From NCBI RefSeq assembly GCF_003173715.1, contig NZ_CP029550.1, positions 2,763,501 through 2,827,500 on the forward strand: a stretch of DNA of 64,000 nucleotides. Direction: 5' to 3'. Numbering within the stretch: position 1 is the stretch's first letter; every line of letters begins with the position of its first letter. The DNA comes from Methylobacterium durans. GTDB taxonomy: Bacteria; Pseudomonadota; Alphaproteobacteria; Rhizobiales; Beijerinckiaceae. A program made the position numbers and the translations under genes. Below the pieces are notes generated by a model. It saw nothing but the letters and a program-made list of their open reading frames with translations. It made no database searches and was not told the DNA's origin. Below are positions 6,716 to 15,283 of this stretch, piece after piece.

Positions 6716-9664
6716 ATGGGAGCGACGCCCGAGCCGGCGACGAGCCAGAGGGCCGCCGCGCGCAACGATGCGGGGCTGACGCGGCGCCTCGCCGAGGCGC
6801 TGCAGGGCGAGGTGCGCTTCGATGCCTTCACCCGCGGGCGCTACGCGACCGACGCCTCGATCTACCAGATCGTGCCGGCGGGCGTCGTCTTTCCCCGCAA
6901 CGGGGCCGACATCGCCGCGACGCTCAAGATCGCGGCAGAGCACGGGGTGCCCGTCATCCTGCGGGGCGGCGGCACCTCGCAGAACGGCCAGCCGATCGGG
7001 CGCGGCCTCGTCGTCGATTGCTCACGCCACTTCAACGGGGTGCTGGCCTACGACGCGGAGGGCGGCACCATCACGGTCGAGCCCGGCATGGTGCTGGAGC
7101 GCCTGAACACGCGGGTGAAGGCGGACGGCTGGTTCTTCCCCGTCGAGCCCTCGACCGCCACCCGCTGCACCATCGGCGGCATGGCCGGCAACAATTCCTG
7201 CGGCGCCCGCTCGCTCCGCTTCGGCAAGATGAGCGACAACGTGCTCGGCATGGAGGCGCTGTTCCACGACGGCGAACCCTTCGGCTTCGGGCTCACCGGC
7301 AACGAGGCGAGCGGCGCAACGGGCGGCCCCCGGGCGGAGGATCTTGCCCGGCGGATGCGGGCGCTTGCCGAATCCGAGCGCGCCGAGATCCTGCGCATGT
7401 ACCCGCAGGTGCAGCGGCGCGTCGGCGGCTACAACCTCGATGCGCTGATCGAGGCGCGCCCGAACCTCGCCCATCTCCTCGTCGGCTCGGAGGGGACGCT
7501 GGCCGCGACGACCTCCGTCACCCTGAAGCTCTCGCGGCTGCCGACGCACCGGGTCATGGGGGTCTGCCATTTCCCGTCCTTCCGGGCGGCGATGGAGACC
7601 ACGAAGGCGATCGTCGACCTGAACCCCGTCGCGGTCGAGCTCGTCGACAACAACGTGCTGGTGCTCGGCGCCGACATCCCCCTCTTCCGCACGACGCTCG
7701 CCGACATCACCCGGGGCAAGCCCAACTGCCTGTTGCTCGCCGAGTTCGCCGGGGACGACCGCGACGCGCTGCTGGCCGACCTGAAACGCCTCGACGCCTG
7801 CATGGGCGACCACGGCTTCCCCGACGCCGTGGTCGAGGTGCCCGAGCCCGCCCGCCAGAAATCGGTCTGGGAGGTGCGCGAGGCCTGCCTCAACATCATG
7901 ATGTCGATGAAGGGCGACGCGAAGCCCGTCTCCTTCATCGAGGATTGCGCGGTGCCGCTGGAGCACCTCGCCGACTACACCGACGCGGTCACCGAGGTCT
8001 TCACGAAGCACGGCACCCGCGGCACGTGGTACGCCCACGCCTCCGTCGGCTGCCTGCACGTGCGCCCGATCCTCAACATGAAGGAGGGGGAGGACGTCGC
8101 GAAGATGCGCGCCATCGCCGAGGAGACCTCGGAGCTGGTGCGCCGCTACAAGGGCTCCTACTCGGGCGAGCACGGCGACGGCATCTCGCGCTCGGAATAT
8201 GTCGAGCCTCTGTTCGGGTCGCGCCTGACCCGCGCCTTCGAGACGGTGAAGGATTCCTTCGACCCGCAGAACCGCCTCAACCCCGGCAAGATCGTGCGGC
8301 CGCTGAAGATGGACGACCGCTCCCTGATGCGCTTCCAGCCTGGCTACGCCGTGAGCCAGCCCCTGCAGACCGCCCTCGACTGGTCGGAATGGGGCGGGTT
8401 CGGCGGCGCGGTCGAGATGTGCAACAACAACGGCACCTGCCGGAAGCTCGCGGGCGGGGCGATGTGCCCCTCCTACCGGGCGACGCGCGACGAGCAGCAC
8501 CTCACCCGCGGCCGGGCGAACTCCCTGCGCCTCGCGATCTCCGGCCAGCTCGGCCCGGAGGCCTTCACCAGCCCCGAGATGAAGCGGACGCTCGATCTCT
8601 GCGTCTCCTGCAAGGCCTGCCGCCGGGAATGCCCGACCGGCGTCGACATGGCCAAGATGAAGATCGAGTTCCTGCACCATTACCACGGCCGGCACGGGTT
8701 GCCCCTGAAGGAGCGGCTCGTGGCGGAGATGCCCCGCTACGCCGGCATCGCGGCCAAGCTCGCGCCGCTCCTCAACCTGCGCGACCGCTACGCGCCGCTC
8801 GCGCGCCTCTCCGAGCGCGTCGCCGGCCTCTCGGCCCGGCGCAGCCTGCCGCGCTGGCGCCGGGCCTGGGCCGAGACCGGCGAGGCCGCCCACCCGCAGG
8901 ACGTCACGGGGGATTTCCGCGACCTCATCCTGTTCGGCGACACGTTCAACCGGGCCTTCGAGCGGGAGAACCTGGAGGCGGCCGAGCGGGTGCTTGCCGC
9001 CGCGGGCTACCGCCTGCACCGGGTCTTCCCGGCAAAGGGCCGCCGGCCGCTCTGTTGCGGGCGCACCTACCTTGCCTCCGGCCAGACCGACCGGGCCCGG
9101 GCCGAGGCGCGGCGGACGCTGGAGACGCTGCTCCCCTTCATCCGCGCCGGCGCCCGCGTGGTCGGGCTGGAGCCCTCCTGCCTCCTCACCTTCCGCGACG
9201 AGTTCGCCGCCCTGCTGCCCGGCGAGTATGCGGGCGTGCTCGCCCGGAGCAGCTTCCTGTTCGAGGAGCTTCTCGCCGCCGACCTCGCCGCCGGGCGCAT
9301 CGAGCTGCCGCTCGCCGACCAGGGCGGCCGGGTCGCGCATCTGCACGGGCACTGCCATCAGAAGTCGTTCGGCGTGATGGGCTCGGTCGAGACCGTGCTG
9401 CGCCGGGTGCCGGGCCTCGAGGTGCGGCTCATCGAGTCGAGCTGCTGCGGCATGGCGGGCGCCTTCGGCTACGGCGCCGACACGATCGACGTCTCCTTCG
9501 CGATGGCCGAGCTCTCCCTGTTCCCGACGCTGCGCAAGGCCGGCCCGGACGATCTCGTCGTCGCCGACGGCACGAGCTGCCGCCACCAGATCCACGATGG
9601 GCTCGGGATTCACGCAGAACATGTGGCCCGCGTGCTTGATCGCGCGCTGGTCCCTCGACACTGA
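6716..9664 (+). CDS. FAD-linked oxidase fused to Fe-S/CCG domains (D-2-hydroxyacid dehydrogenase type)
   Basis: A 982-residue fusion resembling YdiJ/GlcD-GlcF type enzymes that oxidise D-lactate or other D-2-hydroxyacids and pass electrons to the respiratory chain. The N-terminal third is a PCMH-type FAD domain (GGGTSQNGQPIGRG, GGMAGNNSCGARS) followed by the FAD-oxidase C-terminal domain, ending near LNPGKIVRPL. Next comes an Fe-S region with CNNNGTC...MCPSY and a full CVSCKACRRECP. The C-terminal third has CCG-type segments LEPSCLLTF, HGHCHQKSFG and SSCCGMAGAFGYG. The chosen ATG follows a GGGAGG ribosome site at 6704-6709; upstream in-frame starts run through the operator. The natural substrate is not determinable. 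Confidence 0.87.
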   Translation: MGATPEPATSQRAAARNDAGLTRRLAEALQGEVRFDAFTRGRYATDASIYQIVPAGVVFPRNGADIAATLKIAAEHGVPVILRGGGTSQNGQPIGRGLVVDCSRHFNGVLAYDAEGGTITVEPGMVLERLNTRVKADGWFFPVEPSTATRCTIGGMAGNNSCGARSLRFGKMSDNVLGMEALFHDGEPFGFGLTGNEASGATGGPRAEDLARRMRALAESERAEILRMYPQVQRRVGGYNLDALIEARPNLAHLLVGSEGTLAATTSVTLKLSRLPTHRVMGVCHFPSFRAAMETTKAIVDLNPVAVELVDNNVLVLGADIPLFRTTLADITRGKPNCLLLAEFAGDDRDALLADLKRLDACMGDHGFPDAVVEVPEPARQKSVWEVREACLNIMMSMKGDAKPVSFIEDCAVPLEHLADYTDAVTEVFTKHGTRGTWYAHASVGCLHVRPILNMKEGEDVAKMRAIAEETSELVRRYKGSYSGEHGDGISRSEYVEPLFGSRLTRAFETVKDSFDPQNRLNPGKIVRPLKMDDRSLMRFQPGYAVSQPLQTALDWSEWGGFGGAVEMCNNNGTCRKLAGGAMCPSYRATRDEQHLTRGRANSLRLAISGQLGPEAFTSPEMKRTLDLCVSCKACRRECPTGVDMAKMKIEFLHHYHGRHGLPLKERLVAEMPRYAGIAAKLAPLLNLRDRYAPLARLSERVAGLSARRSLPRWRRAWAETGEAAHPQDVTGDFRDLILFGDTFNRAFERENLEAAERVLAAAGYRLHRVFPAKGRRPLCCGRTYLASGQTDRARAEARRTLETLLPFIRAGARVVGLEPSCLLTFRDEFAALLPGEYAGVLARSSFLFEELLAADLAAGRIELPLADQGGRVAHLHGHCHQKSFGVMGSVETVLRRVPGLEVRLIESSCCGMAGAFGYGADTIDVSFAMAELSLFPTLRKAGPDDLVVADGTSCRHQIHDGLGIHAEHVARVLDRALVPRH

Positions 9665-9724
9665 TTTCGGCGGAGCCTAAACGTAGCGTATGATCTCGAC
9701 CGTGCTCTCCGACCCAGTTGCCCG

Positions 9725-10402
9725 ATGAATAAAATCGATCCGGGTCTCGGCATCAGCCGGCGCTACCTCCACGACGAGGTCGCCGACCGGATGCGGGAAC
9801 TCATCCAGTCCGGCGAGATGGAGCCGCGCGCCCGCATCAACGAGGGCGAGCTGACGGAGCGCTTCGGCATCTCGCGCACCCCCTTGCGTGAGGCGATCAA
9901 GATCCTGGCGACCGAGGGCCTGCTCGAACTCCTGCCCAACCGCGGCGCGCGCGTCGCCAGCATCTCGCAGGGCGAGATCGAGGAGATGGTCGAGGTCATC
10001 GCCGGCCTCGAGGCGACGGCCGCGGAACTTGCCTGCCGCCGCATCACCGACGAGGAGGTCGCGGCGATCGAGGTCGAGCATGCGGCGATGGTCGCGGCCT
10101 GGAAGGCGGCGGACGAGGCGGAGTATTTCCGCATCAACCGCAGCATCCACGAAGCGATCATGCAGGCGAGCCGCAACGTCACGTTGTCCGGCATCTACAT
10201 GAGCCTGTCGGGGCGCATCCAGCGCTCGCGTTACAAGGCGCACCAGACCGCCGAGCAATGGGAGCGGGCGGTCCGCGAGCACGAGCAGATGGTCAATCTC
10301 CTCCATGCCCGCGACGGGGCCGGTCTGTCTCCGCTGATGCGCGAGCACATCCGCGGCAAGAAGCAGGTGATCGCCGCGAGCTACGGCGAGGCCGACGGCT
10401 GA
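9725..10402 (+). CDS. GntR family regulator, FCD subfamily
   Basis: A 225-residue transcription factor. Residues ~15-80 form a GntR winged helix with ELTERFGISRTPLREAIKIL, and the rest is an all-helical FCD ligand domain (HEAIMQASRN and a late HEQMVNLL helix). FCD regulators usually sense small organic acids. It follows the FAD/Fe-S oxidase by 60 bases on the same strand, so it may be co-transcribed. It is the best candidate to bind the palindrome at 6628-6659, which would control both ltaE and the oxidase. No operator copy was seen directly in front of its own start. Confidence 0.88.
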   Translation: MNKIDPGLGISRRYLHDEVADRMRELIQSGEMEPRARINEGELTERFGISRTPLREAIKILATEGLLELLPNRGARVASISQGEIEEMVEVIAGLEATAAELACRRITDEEVAAIEVEHAAMVAAWKAADEAEYFRINRSIHEAIMQASRNVTLSGIYMSLSGRIQRSRYKAHQTAEQWERAVREHEQMVNLLHARDGAGLSPLMREHIRGKKQVIAASYGEADG

Positions 10403-10414
10403 GGCCGGGCCGGC

Positions 10415-10444
10415 CGGCTCTCGCGCGGTCGGCTCTCGCGCGGT
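10415..10444. repeat. 15-base tandem duplication
   Basis: The unit cggctctcgcgcggt occurs twice in direct succession between two convergent GntR genes, followed by a partial third start (cggctt). It is probably a slippage product with no evident role. Confidence 0.7.
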
Positions 10445-10454
10445 CGGCTTGGCC

Positions 10455-11114
10455 TCACGCGGCCGCGTTGTTGATCGAGCGCATGTTCGCCACGAGGTCG
10501 GCGAAGCGGTCCCCCTGAACCACCACATGCGCGCGCAGGACCTCCGCGGCCCGCGCCTCGTCGCCTGAGACGATCGCGTCCACGATCGCCGTGTGCTCGG
10601 CGAGCGACTGCGTGAGCCGCTGGCGGGCGCGCAGCTGCAGGCGGCGGAACGGGGCGAGGCGGCGGTGGAGCGTGCGGGCCTGCTCGCACAGGAACTCGTT
10701 CCGGCAGGCCCGGTAGACCACCGTGTGGAAGACGTAGTTCTCTTGGTAATAGGCCTCGGTGTCGCCGGCCTCGGCGGCGCGGGCGCAGGCCGCGAGCGCC
10801 TCCTTCAGGGCCGCCTCGTCCTCCGGCACCAGGCGGCGGGCCGCGAGGCGGCCGCAGGACGCCTCGATCTCCGCCATCGTCTCGAACATCGCCAGCAGGT
10901 GCTGCGGCTCCGGCGCGCTCACGATCGTGCCCCGGCGGGGCTTGGTCTCGACGAGACCGGTCATCGCGAGCTGGATCAGGGCCTCGCGGATCGGCGTGCG
11001 CGACACCCCGAATCGCTCGGCGAGCTGGACCTCGTCGAGGCGCGCGCCAAGGGGGAGGCGACCGTCGACGATCTCGTCCTCGATCGTCTGTTTGAGGCGC
11101 TGGGCCTGGCTCAT
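10455..11114 (-). CDS. GntR family regulator (FCD) diverging from TRAP genes
   Basis: A 219-residue FCD-type GntR protein. The winged helix carries QLAERFGVSRTPIREALIQL. The ligand domain has MFETMAEIEASCGRLAARR and, near its end, EHTAIVDAIVSGDE. It resembles the regulator at 25923-26591 in several blocks (MFETxAE, the RLAxFRRxQLR helix, and an EH..I..AI..GD end), suggesting a shared subfamily and similar ligands. It diverges from dctPQM over a 165-base AT-rich spacer and most likely controls that transporter as well as itself. The ligand is probably the transported acid, which is inference. Confidence 0.88.
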   Translation of the reverse strand: MSQAQRLKQTIEDEIVDGRLPLGARLDEVQLAERFGVSRTPIREALIQLAMTGLVETKPRRGTIVSAPEPQHLLAMFETMAEIEASCGRLAARRLVPEDEAALKEALAACARAAEAGDTEAYYQENYVFHTVVYRACRNEFLCEQARTLHRRLAPFRRLQLRARQRLTQSLAEHTAIVDAIVSGDEARAAEVLRAHVVVQGDRFADLVANMRSINNAAA

Positions 11115-11169
11115 TGCGGTATCCTCCCGAGCGGCAGCATTTTCCGGCCGCCGCCATTATGCAAGGGAG

Positions 11170-11226
11170 TTGACAAAATATACAAGTCGGTCTTTTCTGA
11201 ATACCAGAAGGCGCATTCAGTATAAA
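11170..11226 (+). promoter_or_regulatory. Candidate promoter/operator region of the TRAP operon
   Basis: A TTGACA box at 11170-11175 runs into AAAATATACAAG. The TATACAA part equals one half of the palindrome reported for the MdcY regulator of Acinetobacter (ATTGTATACAAT). Further on, CTGAAT (11197-11202) and ATTCAG (11215-11220) form an inverted repeat, followed by TATAAA at 11221. A -35/-10 pair with standard spacing could not be fixed, so the exact promoter is uncertain. Confidence 0.45.
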
Positions 11227-11279
11227 TATTGCGCTGCACAAGATCGGCGCCGCATCGCGCGCCGCGGGAGAAACACGCC

Positions 11280-12302
11280 ATGCCTCTCACTCGACGCCAC
11301 ATTCTCGCCTCGGGCCTCGCCGCACCCGCCCTCCTCAAGTTCGGTCTCGGCGCCGCGCAGGCGGCCACCACCCTCAAGCTGTCGCACCAGTTCCCGGGCG
11401 GCACGATCGACGAGGGCGATTTCCGCGATCGCATGTGCCGCAAGTTCGCCGCGACGATCGCCGAGCGCGCGAAGGGCGCCCTGGAGGTGCAGGTCTATCC
11501 GGGCTCGTCGCTGATGAAGACGAACGCCCAGTTCGGCGCGATGCGCAAAGGGGCGCTCGACATGTCGCTCTATCCCTCGCCCTACGCGGGCGGCGAGGTG
11601 CCGGAGCTGAACATCGGCCTGATGCCGGCCCTGGTGACCTCCTACGCGCAGGGCGTGGCCTGGAAGAAGGCGCCGGTCGGCCGGAAGCTCACCGAGATCC
11701 TCGATTCCAAGGGCATCATCCTCGTCTCCTGGGTCTGGCAGGCGGGCGGCGTCGCGAGCCGCGAGCGGCCGCTCTACGCGCCGGCGGACGCCAAGGGCCT
11801 CAAGGTCCGCGGCGGCTCGCGCGAGATGGACCTGATGATGAAGCAGGCGGGCGCGGCCACCCTCTCGATCCCCTCGAACGAATCCTACGCCGCCATGCAG
11901 ACGGGCGCGTGCGATGCGGTCATCACCTCCTCCACCAGCCTGATCTCGTTCCGCCTGGAGGAACTGGCGAAGGCCCTCACCTCCGGCCGCGAGCGCTCCT
12001 ACTGGTTCATGCTGGAGCCGATCATGATGTCGAAGATCGTGTTCTCGGGCCTCCCGAAGGACCAGCAGGACCTGATCATGTCGGTCGGCGAGGAGCTCGA
12101 GGCCTTCGGGCAGGCCGGTGCCAAGGCCGACGACACCCGGGTCGAGGAGGTCTTCACCAAGGCCGGCGCCAAGGTCCAGAACCTCGACGAGGCGACCATG
12201 GGCAAGTGGCGCGAGATCGCCCGCGAGACCGCCTGGAAGGACTACGCCGGCAAGAACGCCAATTGTGCCGAGCTCCTCAAGCTGGCGGAGCAGGTGTCAT
12301 GA
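11280..12302 (+). CDS. dctP: TRAP transporter substrate-binding protein, DctP family
   Basis: A 340-residue periplasmic solute-binding protein of a tripartite ATP-independent transporter. Residues 1-30 carry a Tat-like signal (TRRHILASGLAAPALLKFGL) ending in AQAA, consistent with export in folded form. The mature chain has the DctP pattern, including GLKVRGGSRE, where the conserved Arg pairs with the substrate carboxylate, and AMQTGACDAV. The ATG is preceded by GGGAG about ten bases upstream. It overlaps the next gene by four bases (ATGA). DctP proteins bind C4 and related carboxylates; malonate, malate-like or keto acids are all possible here. Confidence 0.9.
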   Translation: MPLTRRHILASGLAAPALLKFGLGAAQAATTLKLSHQFPGGTIDEGDFRDRMCRKFAATIAERAKGALEVQVYPGSSLMKTNAQFGAMRKGALDMSLYPSPYAGGEVPELNIGLMPALVTSYAQGVAWKKAPVGRKLTEILDSKGIILVSWVWQAGGVASRERPLYAPADAKGLKVRGGSREMDLMMKQAGAATLSIPSNESYAAMQTGACDAVITSSTSLISFRLEELAKALTSGRERSYWFMLEPIMMSKIVFSGLPKDQQDLIMSVGEELEAFGQAGAKADDTRVEEVFTKAGAKVQNLDEATMGKWREIARETAWKDYAGKNANCAELLKLAEQVS

Positions 12303-12988
12303 GCCACGCCTTCGACGCGGCCTCCGCCGCCGCCGAAACCCACAGCACCCCGGAGCCCCGCATCCCGGGGCTCCTCGGCACGCTCGATCGGGGCGTCAAA
12401 TCCGTCAACCACGTGATCATGCTGCTCGGCGGCGTCGCGCTCGTCTGCGCCTGCCTCGTGCTGAGCTACAGCGTGGTCATCCGCTACGTCCTGCACGAGC
12501 CGACCGACTGGCAGGACGAGATGGCGGTGTTCCTGATCGTGGGCGCCACCTTCTTCTCCGCCGCTGCCGTCCAGGCCAAGCGCGGCCACGTGGCGATCGA
12601 GGCCCTGACCGGCCTCCTCTCGCCGCGGCTGAACCGGGCCCGCCTGCTGATGGCCGACGTCATCAGCTTCGTCTTCGTGGTGTTCTTCGCCTGGAAGAGC
12701 TGGTCGCTCCTGCACGAGGCCTGGGTCGACGGGCAGGTCTCGCAATCGACCTGGGGCCCGCCGCTCTGGATCCCCTACTCGCTGATGGCGGTGGGCATGA
12801 GCCTGCTCTCCGTGCAGTTCGTCCTGCAGATTGCGGAGGCGATCCTCTACGGCCCCGACAAGGCCGGCTGGGCCAAGCCGAAGATCGGCGTCGGCGCCGA
12901 CATCAACCGGGACCTGAAGGACCGTCCCGACCTGACGCCGAGCGGCCCCGACGTGATGGGCACGCAGACCACGGGGAGGCACCAATGA
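12299..12988 (+). CDS. dctQ: TRAP transporter small membrane subunit, DctQ family
   Basis: A 229-residue inner-membrane protein with four predicted hydrophobic segments, beginning with VIMLLGGVALVCACLVLSYS and followed by the family-typical RYVLHEPTDWQDEMAVFLIV and QAKRGHVAIEAL. DctQ forms the small half of the TRAP permease with DctM. The protein is longer than many DctQ proteins (about 160-200) owing to an N-terminal cytoplasmic lead of about 35 residues and a C-terminal hydrophilic tail of about 45. Its start overlaps the dctP stop and its stop overlaps the dctM start, so all three are translationally coupled. Confidence 0.9.
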   Translation: MSHAFDAASAAAETHSTPEPRIPGLLGTLDRGVKSVNHVIMLLGGVALVCACLVLSYSVVIRYVLHEPTDWQDEMAVFLIVGATFFSAAAVQAKRGHVAIEALTGLLSPRLNRARLLMADVISFVFVVFFAWKSWSLLHEAWVDGQVSQSTWGPPLWIPYSLMAVGMSLLSVQFVLQIAEAILYGPDKAGWAKPKIGVGADINRDLKDRPDLTPSGPDVMGTQTTGRHQ

Positions 12989-14337
12989 GCGTCGCGGCAA
13001 TCGGCTTCCTCTACGCGGGGGCGACGCTGAGCGTGATGCTCGCGGGCATCCCCATCGCCTTCGCCCTCGGCTTCGTGGCGCTGGCCTTCATGGTCGCGTT
13101 CATGCCCGGCTCGTCGCTCGATACCGTGGCGCAGAACGTCTACGAGGAGATGGCCTCGATCACGCTGCTGTCGATCCCGCTCTTCATCCTGAAGGGGGCG
13201 GCGATCGGCCGGTCGAAGGCCGGCCAGGACCTCTACTCGGCCATGCACGCCTGGATGCACCGCATCCCCGGGGGCCTCGGCATCGCCAACGTCTTCGCCT
13301 GCGCGCTGTTCGCCGCCATGGCGGGTTCGAGCCCGGCCACCTGCTCGGCCATCGGCTCGGCGGGCATCCCGGAGATGCGCAAGCGCGGCTACTCGCCGGG
13401 CTTCGCCGCGGGCATCATCGCGGCGGGCGGCACGCTCGGCATCCTGCTGCCGCCCTCGATCACCATGATCCTCTACGCGGTGGCGGCCGAGCAGTCGCTG
13501 GGCCGGCTCTTCCTCGCCGGCATCGGGCCGGGCATCCTCCTCGTCGCGCTGTTCGCGGGCTGGGCGGTCTACCGCTTCCGCTCGGAATTCGCGGCGGCGA
13601 AGGTCGCCTACGAGCGCAACGGCACCGCCTCGCCGATCCTGGCGGAGGACAAGTACAGCATGCGGGAGCGCTTCTCGACGCTGCCGCGGGTGCTGCCCTT
13701 CGTCATCCTGCTCACCGGCGTGATGGTGGCGCTCTACGGCGGCTACGCCACGCCCTCCGAGACGGCCGGCCTCGGCGGCCTGCTGGCCCTCGCCCTGATC
13801 GCGGTGATCTACGGCGTCTGGCGCCCGAAGGACGTCAGCCCGATCCTCACGGCGACGCTCCGGGAATCGACGATGCTGATGCTGATCATCGGCATGTCGC
13901 TCCTCTACGCCTACGTGATGAGCTACCTCCACATCAGTCAGGCGGCGGCGGCGGCGATCGTCGCCATGCAGCTCTCGCCCTGGCTCCTCCTCGTCACGAT
14001 CCTGCTTCTTGTGATCGGCCTCGGCTTCTTCCTGCCGCCGGTCTCGATCATCCTGATGACGGCGCCGATCATCCTGCCGCCGCTCAAGGCCGCCGGGTTC
14101 GACCTCGTCTGGTTCGGCGTCGTGATGACGATCACCATGGAGATGGGGCTGATCCACCCGCCGGTGGGCCTCAACATCTTCGTCATCAAGAACATCGCCC
14201 CCGACATCCCGCTCTCGGACATCATCTGGGGCACGCTGCCCTTCGTGATCCTGATGGCGGTGGCGATCCTGATCCTGTGCCTCGTCCCCGGCATCGCCAT
14301 GTGGCTGCCCAATACCCTCCTGCCGACGACGCGGTAG
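12985..14337 (+). CDS. dctM: TRAP transporter large permease subunit, DctM family
   Basis: A 450-residue polytopic membrane protein with about a dozen hydrophobic stretches, the sodium-driven channel half of the TRAP transporter. Family marks include GSSPATCSAIGS, GIIAAGGTLGILLPPSI and the C-terminal EMGLIHPPVGLNIFVIK. Length is close to the usual 425-450. It ends the dctPQM operon; a strong hairpin with a short T run begins 29 bases after the stop. The convergent enoyl-CoA hydratase gene follows. Confidence 0.93.
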   Translation: MSVAAIGFLYAGATLSVMLAGIPIAFALGFVALAFMVAFMPGSSLDTVAQNVYEEMASITLLSIPLFILKGAAIGRSKAGQDLYSAMHAWMHRIPGGLGIANVFACALFAAMAGSSPATCSAIGSAGIPEMRKRGYSPGFAAGIIAAGGTLGILLPPSITMILYAVAAEQSLGRLFLAGIGPGILLVALFAGWAVYRFRSEFAAAKVAYERNGTASPILAEDKYSMRERFSTLPRVLPFVILLTGVMVALYGGYATPSETAGLGGLLALALIAVIYGVWRPKDVSPILTATLRESTMLMLIIGMSLLYAYVMSYLHISQAAAAAIVAMQLSPWLLLVTILLLVIGLGFFLPPVSIILMTAPIILPPLKAAGFDLVWFGVVMTITMEMGLIHPPVGLNIFVIKNIAPDIPLSDIIWGTLPFVILMAVAILILCLVPGIAMWLPNTLLPTTR

Positions 14338-14365
14338 CGGGCGCAGGCGGAACGCTTCGCGCGAG

Positions 14366-14394
14366 CGGCCCGGACCGGATGGTCCGGGCCGTTT
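14366..14394 (+). terminator. Rho-independent-type terminator after dctM
   Basis: The 11-base arms CGGCCCGGACC and GGTCCGGGCCG enclose the loop GGAT and are followed by TTT. The position between the convergent dctM and hydratase genes fits termination of the TRAP operon. The T run is short, so efficiency is uncertain. Confidence 0.75.
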
Positions 14395-14406
14395 GCGTCC
14401 GCGGCC

Positions 14407-15204
14407 CTACCGCCCCGTCCAGTGCGGCGGGCGCTTGGCGAGGAAGGCCTCCATGCCCTCGCGGAAATCCTGGCTCATGTAGCATTGCAGGATCAGGTCC
14501 TCGCCCGCGCCCGTATCGCCCTCCTGCAGGCGGCGCAGGCCCTCCTTCGTGGCCTGGAGCGTCAGCGGGGCGTGGCCGGCCAGCAGCGTCGCGAGTTCCG
14601 CCGCGCGGCCCTCGAGCGCCTCGGCGTCGGCCACCACCTCGGTGACGAGGCCGACCGCCAGCGCCTCGTCGGCGCCGACGAGGCGGGCGGTGAACAGGAT
14701 GTCCTTCACCCGCGCCGGGCCGATCAGGGCCGAGAGCCGCTTGAGGTTCCCCTGCGACAGGCAATTGCCGAGGGTCCGCGCGATCGGGAAGCCGAAGCGG
14801 GCGTCCTGGGTCGCGATCCGCAGGTCGCAGGCCGCGGCGATGGCGGCGCCGCCGCCCGTGCAGGCTCCGGCGACGGCGGCGATCGTCGGCACGCGCAGGC
14901 GCTCCAGGGTGCCGAGCACCCGGTCCATGAAGCGCTCGTAGCCAAGCGCATCCTCGGGCGTCTTGAAGCTGCGGAACTGCGCGATGTCGGTGCCGGCGGC
15001 GAAGGCCTTCTCGCCGGCGCCCGTCACGATCAGCGCCTTGACCGTGGGATCCTCCGCCACCTGCCCGCACAGGGTGATCAGCCCCTCGTACATGCCGAAG
15101 GTGAGGGCGTTGCGCGCCTGCGGCCGGTTGAGGACGATGCGGGCGATGCCGGCCTCGTCCTTCGTGAACAGGAGTTCCTCGGTGGGGGAGGTCGGGTCGG
15201 TCAT
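14407..15204 (-). CDS. Enoyl-CoA hydratase/isomerase family protein
   Basis: A 265-residue crotonase-fold protein acting on acyl-CoA thioesters. The oxyanion-hole segments FAAGTDIAQFRS and VAGACTGGGAAIAAACDLRI are present. The usual catalytic Glu position near the second glycine-rich block reads ARTLGNCLSQGN rather than the ..E.GL.PG..G typical of hydratases, so it may be an isomerase, a decarboxylase-like member or a hydratase of altered specificity. It is 79 bases downstream of the CoA-transferase gene on the same strand, and both probably form an operon facing the TRAP genes. This suggests import, CoA activation and further conversion of a carboxylic acid. Confidence 0.85.
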   Translation of the reverse strand: MTDPTSPTEELLFTKDEAGIARIVLNRPQARNALTFGMYEGLITLCGQVAEDPTVKALIVTGAGEKAFAAGTDIAQFRSFKTPEDALGYERFMDRVLGTLERLRVPTIAAVAGACTGGGAAIAAACDLRIATQDARFGFPIARTLGNCLSQGNLKRLSALIGPARVKDILFTARLVGADEALAVGLVTEVVADAEALEGRAAELATLLAGHAPLTLQATKEGLRRLQEGDTGAGEDLILQCYMSQDFREGMEAFLAKRPPHWTGR

Positions 15205-15283
15205 CGTCGCAGGATCCCTGATTCGCGTCCGCCCTTCGTTGCGCGGAGGGCGGCGTCCGTCGTTGCGGCTGCCGCCCCGCCTA

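Noticed and set aside
7022..9661. Long open frame on the minus strand (about 880 codons) opposite the FAD/Fe-S oxidase
   Set aside because: It is antisense to a clear gene; very high GC leaves antisense frames open. The product is low-complexity and without family motifs.
10415..10444. Tandem 15-base repeat as a functional operator
   Set aside because: It lies between convergent stops, where no promoter is expected.
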